Positions 36,101-44,200 of a stretch of DNA of 64,000 bases are shown in pieces. The stretch's first letter is position 1. Each line of letters begins with the position of its first letter. The DNA is from Balneolaceae bacterium UBA3186. GTDB taxonomy: Bacteria; Bacteroidota; Rhodothermia; Balneolales; Balneolaceae. The translations under genes were made by a program, and so were the position numbers. Under the pieces are notes generated by a model that saw only the letters and a program-made list of their open reading frames with translations, was not told where the DNA came from and searched no databases. The stretch lies in contig DEXK01000011.1 in NCBI GenBank assembly GCA_002364085.1, forward strand, positions 391,863 to 455,862, in the 5' to 3' direction.

Positions 36101-38163
36101 CTTTAAACGGTAATGCCATTTCTGATAATGCTCAGGTTGAATTTGCAGCTTTCAATAAAATCTGGAGATCTCAGGTGGGTTCAGTTGCAGATGCAAGAAA
36201 CTGGGACGACCCCGTAAACTGGTCTTCCGGAAGCGTGCCACTTTCAACTGATAAAGTTCTTATACCCGCAAACCCATCCGTTGGTAATCAACAGCCTGTT
36301 GTGGATGTTACCAATACTACTGTTGCCCAAATATCGATCGAAACCAGCGCTACTGTTACTGTTTCCGGAGGGGTCAACTTTGTCGTAACCAATGAAGCAT
36401 CCGGAGGGGGAAAAATACTTGGGAGTAATGCCGATTCTTTGACTGTAGGTGGAAATCTGGATTTACTTGATATTACTCTGGGAAATGTGATTCTAAACGG
36501 TTCCTCAAAGCAGATCGTAACAAGCCCTAATGATTTTGTAGATCTTGAACTAGACAACTCTGCAGGTGCTGATTTCTCCTCGGACCTGACTGTAACCGGA
36601 GATTTAAACCTTACAGATGGTACTTTGTTTATACCAACCGGGAAAAACCTTATTGCCAATTCGAAAACCTATGGACCCGGTGGATCTTTAAGATTTCAGA
36701 GAAGAATTTCTGGAGTAAGAGGTTGGAGAATAATTTCATCTCCTGTTAACACAACTTATGGAGATTTCCTGGATGGAACTTTAACTCAGGGATATACCGG
36801 TTCAACATTAGGAAATGCAGCTCTGGATAGTCTGCAACCCAATGTATTAACATATCTGGAAACTGTAGTTGGTACTGATAACCAAAGATACCGTGCTCCT
36901 TCTAATGCCACACAATCTGTGTCTCAGGGGCAAGGAGTTTTTGTGTTCGTCTTTGGAAATATTGCTGCAGATTCCCGATACAATGATCCGCTTCCTGATA
37001 CACTTGATGTTGAAGGTCAGGAATGGGAAGGTGACGGTACAGAAGTTGATTTTGGAATTACTTACACTGCTGCAGCTGATACCGGTTGGAACCTGATCGG
37101 AAACCCATTTGCTGCTACTATTGATTGGGATGATAATACCAATTGGACAAAAACTAATGTTGAAAACACTATCTATGTTTGGGATCCTTCGGCAAACGGT
37201 GGAAATGGGGAATATTTGACATGGAACGGAACAACCGGAACTCTTGGCGGTGGTCTGATCTCCCCTTTTCAGGGATTTTGGGTAAAAGCCAACGCTGTAG
37301 CTCCTGTTCTTAAAGTAAATAAAGAAGTTAAAACAACAGGCGGTAGTTTTCTCCGCAAAGAAAATACAGAAGGGCAAAACGATCCTCAATTGGAGCTTTC
37401 TTTGAAAGCAGATGGATTAAACAAGAAAACAAATATTATGTTTTCCAATAGCGCCAGAAAGTCAAAAGACAACAGCGACGGTTATCGTCTTCTTCCTTTT
37501 TCATTAACACATTTAGAGCTTCATACTTTTCTGGAAGATGGTACAGAACTAGCTATTAATAACTTACCTCTTGACTTCAATTCCAGATATAAGATTCCGT
37601 TACATGTTGCAGCATATCGAGATGGAATCCCTGTTTCAGGTGAAATGGAACTTGTTTGGAGTGGACTTAGAAATATTCCTGATGATTGGATAATTACCTT
37701 GATCGATAATGACACTCAGGAAGAAATCAACCTAAAGGAACAAAGTTCTTATACTTTTAATCATTCAACAAAAGCTAAAATCTCTAAAACAGATCCATTT
37801 TCTCCAAGTTTTAAGTTGAAATCAAAAGGCAGAAGCACTTCAGAAAGTGCCCGGTTCACTCTAAAAATAAGTACAGAACAAATTGAACTCGAAGTTCCTG
37901 AAGAAGTATTTTTGGCTCAAAACTATCCAAATCCTTTTAATCCTAGAACTACTATTCCATTTGGTATCGACGAAGATGCTGATGTAAGTATTATTGTATA
38001 TGATATACTTGGAAGAAAAGTGCATACTTTGGTCAATAAAAGGCTTACAGCAGGTACCTACGATGTCACTTTCAACGCCAATCACCTTGCCAGTGGAGTT
38101 TATTTTTATCGTTTAATCACTGATTCAAAAGTACTTGTGGAAAAATTCACTTTAATTAAGTAA
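30178..38163 (+). CDS. Giant T9SS-secreted surface protein with DUF2341 and LamG domains (2661 aa)
   Basis: Starts at TTG 30178 with a signal peptide (about 1-33). Order: DUF2341 (about 45-140; FYMYYGNSGI), LamG/concanavalin-like domain (140-345), two cadherin/VCBS-like repeats of about 132 aa (351-612), a second LamG-like domain (619-883), three more repeats (884-1282), a third LamG-like domain (1283-1540), a T9SS-associated Ig-like region (1540-1680), Ig/invasin-like domains (1680-1985), then the C-terminal module and sorting domain (QNYPNPFNPRTTIPF). The repeats share PVLxxIEG, SDxDDxNxE and NYxxALRxVxYxN. LamG and DUF2341 domains often bind glycans. A giant surface adhesin is the likely role. 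Confidence 0.88.
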   Translation: MNSHKRNILRVLSALALIVIFSEIALSQISGYTNRLKGQVNSAQVSGSSDLSNFPVLMSFTLPDLRSTGNGGLVQNVNGYDILFTSANGTSILSHQIETYDPTTGQIEIWVRFPTLSATSNTEFYMYYGNSGIVSDPSSANVWDSNYKMVLHMNNNTNDASGEGTDATDSGTSDAAGQIGRARNYGTNQGDLIQVPDPGSSPLDITGNITISFWINISNLNDGPDLITKGTYTDGYSIWITNNGNLRFQINNNALNGSSNNQISNGTWSYLTFTRSASGRNIYVNGSLDASDGSGVSFNTNNDPLYISTTAFDFEGSMDEVRISNTTRSADWIATEYNNQNSPLFFVSQLNAEPVLQTIEGSTITFNSGDSPKNITSTIDVSDGDDVNLESAEISISNNFALTEDELLFTDQLGITGSYASGTGVLTLTGTTTSANYETAIRSITYRNADTSPTENTRTISITVSDGTDDSNTLTRNINVVKVNNDPVLSNIESSSLFFFSGSSAKQVSNTIEISDIDDTNMESASLQITGNYLNSEDTLEFVSQNGITSSWNDISGTLTLTGSATKTNYENAIRSVSYLNSNPTPDMSVRTLSFTVSDGSDNSSTLTRDIEIPDSISDPSTDLSNTVFHFDAFDVDGDLLTNDQPGDGTGVSTWGDRSDNAGGSSVDLSGTTSPASDEPIFDSDYFGERGGLLFDGTNDKFDVPDNAINNTGTYTEKSYAVVFRTGSTTAGLQIIYEQGGGTRGYQISIKDGVAYAFAWNNAEWGSGNQYKSINLGAVSINTNYIIIVSHDATAGTLVDKTWSANINGSSIITQTSVDFQRAHSGDAVIGEEDGTRDPATTGNNPAGTNNFNGIIGEFIAWNDALSAGDFTNLYAYLSDKWFNKAPLLSSIEGSALSYSEGDPATIISSSLVVSDSDNSVLESAEVSISEGFNNSEDVLAFTNQLGITGNWNSTTGILTLSGTSSVANYQTALRSVTYENTNGLNPSTVTREISFQVFDFEDPSGLISREIEIVPFNATPVLAAIEGATISFTEADGPTSLTSTITISDSDDINLEEATIQITNNYFLGEDVLDFVNANGITSNFDSGTGTLTLSGTATVANYQAALRAVTFENISTDPVTGLDRTVTISVNDGLDDSNSQTRDISVSSINTPPVLDDIEQDAILYTTGDSLEVSDDITVSDSDDTNIETVTFQITGNYDSSEDTLVFADIFGVTDSWTDGTGTLTLTGPATKADFQSALRTVRYANTSSNPSDQQRTISITANDGDDNSNIVTRNVTVSVPATINDLTVWLKGDDGTFNATSGGSASTNGGNVRRWEDQSGNNHHFITSGTAPTFRTSVGSINSQNAIEFPGGGTVVRLEDADAETQYLNGLDEFTIFFVIESDITNTDRGFWTTYQPDGSGDDKFFNIRYDATGTSGTNIITAGLREGESSDFLLQSFSDAQTTSGQIIALKWQSEELFDMYVDGVLNNPSASGNIPTGLLTNLTTAILGQSSKDQNNSWDGLIAEMLFYSRELSISEQQNIEDYLSLKYSIPIRNLTAATGGEAISADDASTTYTTLSGPRVQESFIGEYTSSGTFVFKAPTGFEWDTGGANPSATVAPAFGGSTNLAISFTSRTSSEITFTVTTASSTNPAEITFNGFRVRPTTGTLPNEGNIRNIGTTGSGGTTNYGSLTMVAGTQIAMAYSQQPGTSTVNSAISPSVRIQLVDQFGNSVEEGGVDIDVALNVVSGSGALTGGSTTTIRTNSLGIADFTNLLIDDTGSYTLTATSAGLASELSNEFDVVVLGQLTEFKIERVPSGNISNKLAGQSFNIKISAVDGTDAVVTDFSGTVDISSSCTLDAGQGTSPAFTSGVLSSHTVSISSVGSCTITATNSADSETGVSNSFNVTPGAASATSTQITASPTVIFNDGFSTSTITVQARDASGNNVTVGGATIALSATDGSLGSVTDNSNGTYTATLTSSIIEGTATITGTLNGNAISDNAQVEFAAFNKIWRSQVGSVADARNWDDPVNWSSGSVPLSTDKVLIPANPSVGNQQPVVDVTNTTVAQISIETSATVTVSGGVNFVVTNEASGGGKILGSNADSLTVGGNLDLLDITLGNVILNGSSKQIVTSPNDFVDLELDNSAGADFSSDLTVTGDLNLTDGTLFIPTGKNLIANSKTYGPGGSLRFQRRISGVRGWRIISSPVNTTYGDFLDGTLTQGYTGSTLGNAALDSLQPNVLTYLETVVGTDNQRYRAPSNATQSVSQGQGVFVFVFGNIAADSRYNDPLPDTLDVEGQEWEGDGTEVDFGITYTAAADTGWNLIGNPFAATIDWDDNTNWTKTNVENTIYVWDPSANGGNGEYLTWNGTTGTLGGGLISPFQGFWVKANAVAPVLKVNKEVKTTGGSFLRKENTEGQNDPQLELSLKADGLNKKTNIMFSNSARKSKDNSDGYRLLPFSLTHLELHTFLEDGTELAINNLPLDFNSRYKIPLHVAAYRDGIPVSGEMELVWSGLRNIPDDWIITLIDNDTQEEINLKEQSSYTFNHSTKAKISKTDPFSPSFKLKSKGRSTSESARFTLKISTEQIELEVPEEVFLAQNYPNPFNPRTTIPFGIDEDADVSIIVYDILGRKVHTLVNKRLTAGTYDVTFNANHLASGVYFYRLITDSKVLVEKFTLIK
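31228..32013 (+). repeat. Tandem cadherin/VCBS-like repeats 1-2 of the 2661-aa protein
   Basis: Two protein-level repeats of about 130 residues beginning AEPVLQTIEG and NDPVLSNIES. Each carries a ITSTIxVSDxDD-like strand, a LTLTGTxTxANYE-like strand and a closing TRxINV strand. The DNA copies are diverged. Confidence 0.75.
32827..34023 (+). repeat. Tandem cadherin/VCBS-like repeats 3-5 of the 2661-aa protein
   Basis: Three further repeats of 131-134 residues beginning at residues 884, 1018 and 1152 (APLLSSIEG, ATPVLAAIEG, TPPVLDDIEQ). They sit between the second and third LamG-like domains. Confidence 0.75.
36685..38160 (+). repeat. Shared C-terminal module, copy 2
   Basis: C-terminal 490 residues of the 2661-aa protein. 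It is nearly colinear with copy 3 even at DNA level: TTAACTCAGGGATATAC is identical in both (36781 and 44408). Landmarks are GWRIISSP, LTQGYTGSTLGNAALDSLQP, NLIGNPFAATIDWDD and the T9SS sorting domain. Confidence 0.85.
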
Positions 38164-38278
38164 TAACTTCCTCCTATTCAAAAAGGGTTAGAATTACCTA
38201 ATCCTAGTTTACTCATTAACGTTTAGTAGTATATTAGTCTATCTGTTACAAGCATTTAATCCGGCTTTATATGTAGAT

Positions 38279-41200
38279 ATGACAAATCTTTCAATCAAAT
38301 ACCTTTTCATATCTGTAGCGCTTTTTTTGGGTCTTAGTGAGATAGCAATTGCTCAATTTGGGTCCTTTGCTGAAAGGAAGAAGTTTAATATAGAAAGCGA
38401 CAGTGTAAATGGAGCTTCAGATCTAATAAATTTTCCGGTTCTGGTAAACGTAACTTTACCATCAGGAGATGTGGAAAATGCAAATGGATTTGATATTGCT
38501 TTTACAGCTACTGATGGAACTACACAGCTGGACCATGACCTTGAATCTTATGATTCCGGTACCGGCGAACTTGTAGCATGGGTCAGGTTCCCTTCTTTAA
38601 GTGCCACAACGGATACCCAATTTTATATCTATTACGGTGACTCGGGGATTACTACTGATCAAAGTACTTCCGATACCTGGAACTCAGATTACCAACTGGT
38701 AATGCATATGGATGGTGGTGCTACAGAAGATGACGCAACTTCTAATGCTAATGATGGTACCGAAAATGGGACGGGCGGAATTCCAACAACTGCAGGTATA
38801 ATCGGTGACGGTCGCGATTTTGAACGAGGTGATTCTGACTTTATCTCAGTGCCGGATGATAATAGCTTAGATATTACCGATGAAATTACAATTTCATTCT
38901 GGTATAACCCGGAATCTACTAATGCTCCGGATATGGTTACAAAGGGAACTAATACTTCTTATGAAGCCACAATCAGAGGTGGACCCAGAATGCAGTTCAA
39001 AAAAGAAGGGGGCTCAAATTTAACTGCTTCAACTTCTTTTAATTTAGCTACTTCAACATGGTACTACCTAACTTATGTTCAAAGTACTTCAGGAAGAACT
39101 ATCTACCAAAATGGAGTACAGGTTAACAGTGATTTAAACTCAACAGCTTTTTCCACAAACGGAGACGCTCTTCAAATTTCCAGATCAGGTGATGCCGCTG
39201 ACGGGATCATCGATGAAGTAAGAATTTCAGATGTAGATAGATCAGCGGATTGGATTGCAACAGAATATAGCAATCAATTGAATCCATCAACCTTTATTAC
39301 AGAACTTGACGATCTGCCCAGCCTACAGAATATTGAATCAACTGCAGAAACCTATACTGCGGGTGGTTCAGCAATATTTATTACATCTGATTTAACTATT
39401 GGAAGTCACCCCACTGTTACAACATTAGATAGTGCCGTAATTCAAATATCTAACAATCTGGATAATCCTGATGATCAACTTGGCTTTTCTGATCAACTGG
39501 GAATCACCCGGACATATACGGCCTCTACGGGAAAACTTTTACTCTCAGGAACTACTTCTTTAGCCAATTACCAAACTGCCCTTAGAGCAGTTACTTTCAG
39601 TAGCCTTGCAGGAACTCCAAGCCAGCTCACAAGAACGGTTTCTATTACGGGGTACAATGGCTCATCAGCTACAAACACTCCTGTCAGAGATATTGATATA
39701 ATCATCGCATTAACAGATTTAACTACCGACATTTCAAACATCGTTTTTCATTTTGATGCACAAGATCTGGATGGAGACGGCACCCTTAATTCTGCCGAGG
39801 GCTCTCCCCCAACCAATAATTCTTCTGTTACTTTATGGGGAGATCTCAGCACCAACAACTTTGATTTTACTACAGGTACTGCAGCTTTATTTGATTCTCT
39901 TGGCTTTGGAGAAAGAGGTGCAGTTGAATATGATGGATTAGATGATGAACTCCAAAAAGGAGCAGAAACATCTATAAACAATAGTGTTTTCAGCCAAAAA
40001 TCGTTTGCTTTTACTTTCAGAACCGGGAATGATGTTTCAGGTTTCCAAATAATTTATGAACAAGCCAGTGGTGCCAGAGGTTACAATTTTACTATAGTAG
40101 ACGGTACTCTTTATGCACAAGCATACAGCCGTGGCGATGCCAATTGGGGAGGCGCAAATGGAGAAAGGCATCGGGTGATCGACCTTGGATCAGTACAACC
40201 AAACGAAAGCTACATTTTAATTGCATATCATAACTCGAATGAATGGGCAGCACAACTCAATAATGGTTTCCTGGAATCTTTTGATAACGCCGATGATATG
40301 CCCGCGGTTAGCGAAACAGTAGCAATAGGTGGGAATTCGGGTAACACTCGTCATCCAGTTACACTTGCAAATGAAAACGGTAATTTTAACGGACTAATCG
40401 TAGAATTTGCTTCCTGGAACACATCACTCAACGGCGGACAAAAAGCCAGTTTATATAACTACTTTAATGATAAGTGGGGTAATACGAATCCGGTTTTAGC
40501 AGGAATTGAAGGCACAAATATTGATTTTACAGAAGGTGATCCTGATACCCAAATTACAAATTCAATTACAGTAACAGATAGTGATCCCCATAATAATATG
40601 GATAGTGCCAAGGTGTCCATAACAACAAATTTTACAACCGGTCAAGATTCTCTGATTTTCACCAACACTCCGAACATTACTGGAAATTATAATGAAACTA
40701 CAGGCGTATTACTTCTAACCGGAAGTGATACTAAAGCCAACTATCAAGCAGCACTTAGAGCTGTTAATTATAGAAATTCACAAATTAACCCTTCAGCAAA
40801 TACACGCACTGTAGAATTTATTATTTATGACTGGGATGATGCTAGTAACACCGTTAGCAGAAACATTAACATTTCAGATCCTGCCGCAACACCTGTACTC
40901 GCTAATATTGAAAGTGGAGATTTAGCATACACAGAAGGTGATGGTGCGGTTTCTATAACTTCTGCCATTACGGTTTCTGATGTCGATGACACTAATATTG
41001 AAAGCGCAACTATAACTGTATCTGGCAATTACACGCTTGGTGAAGACTTTCTGGACTTTAACGATACTGGAAATATAAGTAGCAGCTTTACATCCGGAAG
41101 CGGGATATTAACCTTAACCGGCAGTGATACTAAAACAAACTATCAAACTGCATTAAGAGCTATTACTTATGAAAATACTAGTTCAGATCCTGTAAATCTA

Positions 41201-44200
41201 GACCGCACAATCTCTTTTGTAATAAATGATGGAGATAACAATAGTAATACTGAGACAAGAGACATCACTGTAGCTACGGTCAACTCAAAACCAGTATTAA
41301 CAGCAATCGAATCTTCGAATCTTCCTTATCCAGATGCAGCTGTTCAGATTACTAATACAATTGAAGTTTCTGATCCGGACAATACCATGCTCGACAGTGC
41401 TTTAGTAGTTATTTCAGATAACTTTAAACCGGCAGAAGATTCTCTTATATACTCTACTTTATTCGGAATCACGGGAAGTTGGAATTCATCAACAGGAGTA
41501 CTAAAACTAACGGGGTCAAACATTCTAAGTGATTATCAGGCTGCACTTCGTTCCGTTGATTATATCAATACAGCAACGATCGCTTCCGGTCCTGAAAGAG
41601 TAGTTAGTTTTATTGTTAGCGATGGAGAACTCAAGAGTGATTCGCTGAAAAGAACTATTGATGTAAGTCCTGTAGAGACCATTCCTGACCTCGAAGTATG
41701 GCTTCGAGCAGATGCCGGAATTTCTGAAGGTGATGGTGTTGCAGTAACAACTTGGGCAGATCAAAGTGGGAATGGGAATGATTATACCGGAACAGCGGGT
41801 TCAGGAACCTCTCCTACTTATGTAGCTAGTTCAGCATCCCTGAATAGCCAGCCTTCAGTAAGCTTTGTTGGAAACGGAGATCATTTTCTTGATAGTGATG
41901 GACAAACGAATTACATCAACAGTAATACTGAATTCAGCTTATTTATAGTTTATAAATCTGATGTTACCAATTCAGATAAAGGTCTTTTTATTGCAGACAC
42001 CCCTTCCGGAGCTGATGAGATTTTAACCATCCGGTATGACGCTTCGGGAGCAAATGGTGGAGGATCATTTAATGACGTGGTAAAAACAGGTATTCTTGGA
42101 AATGATGCTGATAACCAATTAGAAAGTTTTTCTGATATCCAAACTACAGGTGCTCAAATAATAAGTTTACAGTGGGAAAGCGGTACAACCTACGACCTGT
42201 ACGTTGATGGTATTTTAAATAATCCCAGTTCCGCAGCAGATCCACCTCCATCGGGAACAATAACCACTGCTACAACTGCATTGCTGGGTAAAGGAGGAAA
42301 AGACACCGGAAATAATAGCTGGGATGGCGAAATCGCAGAATTTATTTTTTATAGCCGTAGCATTTCTCAAACAGAGAGAGAAAGCATTGAGGATTATCTC
42401 GCCGATAAATATGATCAGGCCATACGAAAAATCACTCCTGCTACCGGGGGCGAAGCTATTTCTGCAGATGATGCAAATACAACTTATACATCTCTTACAG
42501 GTCCATTTGTTCAAGAAGGATTTATTGGTGAGTTTAGTTCTTCAGGAACGTTTGTTCTTGCAGCACCAACTGGTTATGAATGGAATACCGGGGGGACCAT
42601 AGGTGTTACAGAGTCACCGGCTTTTGGTGGTTCTACAGAATTAGATGCATCTTTCACCAGCGTAACTGCTACTAATGTCACTTTTACAATTGATGCTGCT
42701 TCAACTAGTAATCCCGGACAATTGGAATTTACCGGGTTAGAAATCAGACCTACTTCCGGTACACTACCAAATACTGGAAATATCAATAACGCAGGAACTA
42801 CGGGACAAGGAGGTGGAACCAATTACGGAACCATAACCATGATAGCCGGTGCTGCAGACAGTTTGGTATTTACTCAGCAGCCTACAACAACTTCAAAAGA
42901 TTCGACCATCACTCCAGAAGTAAGGGTTCAGGTTGTAGATCAATACGGTAATGCCGTTAAAGTATCCGGTACATCAGTTGGTATTAATCTATTTGGCGGA
43001 TCAGGAACACTCTCAGGCACGACTCCAGTAAATACTAATGCACTTGGTATTGCAGAGTTTGATGACCTAAGTATTGATGCGATAGGAACTGACACATTAC
43101 AAGCTACAAGTGCTGGCCTCACTTCAGCATTAAGTTCTCCCTTTAATATTGTTAACGATGGGGTTCTTACCGAGTTCGTAATAGAACGTGTACCTTCCGG
43201 GAACATCAGCTCTAAATCTGCCGGGCAATCATTCAACATAAGAATTACCGGAGTAGATGGATCTGCAACTACAGTAACCTCTTTTAATGGAACTGTTGTA
43301 ATCTCATCAAGTTGTACGATGGGCTCCGGACAAGGAACTACGGCAAGCTTCTCTTCAGGAGTCCTTACGTCACATACTGTTAGTATCGAAAGTGTTGGAA
43401 ATTGTACTATTACAGCAACTAATTCATCAGGCTCTGAATTTGGAACCAGTAACAGTTTTACCGTTGGTGCTGGAGCTGCATCTGAAACAACCTCAACAAT
43501 CACAGCTTCACCTACAGTAATTTTAAATGACGGAGTAAGTACTTCAACCATTACAGTTGATTTAAAAGATGAATTCGGGAATAATATTACTACTGGTGGA
43601 GACGCAGTAACACTATCCATCACTCCTACCGCTTTGGGTTCGCTTGGATCTGTAACTGATAATTTAGATGGAACATATTCGGCAACTTTAACTTCTTCGA
43701 CCACCGCCGGAACTGATAATATTACAGGGACTGTAAACTCAGAGAACATTACGGATGACGCCGATGTAGAATATGCTGCATTCACTCATATCTGGGATAG
43801 TCAACTTGGCTCAGCTAGTGTTGCTTCTGATTGGGAAGATACCGGAAACTGGAATGTTGGTTCTGCACCTGGGGCATCCTCTGTAGTATTCATCCCTGCA
43901 ACACCGGATGTTGGAAACGAGCAGCCTGTAATTGATGTAGCTGGAGCAAGTGTTGCTTCCGTTTCAATGGAAACCGGAGCTTCTTTAACAATTTCTGGTG
44001 GAATTAATTTTACTATTTCCGGAGATCTTTCAGGAGGCAGTATTCTTGGTAGCAACGCAGATAGTTTAACCATTGGTGGTGATGTTCTGGACGTAACCAC
44101 GATAAATGTAGGTACTGTGGTTTTGAATGGATCAACTTCTCAAAGAATCACAAACCCACACTCATATACTAACCTTGTAATTGATAACTCTAACGGGGTC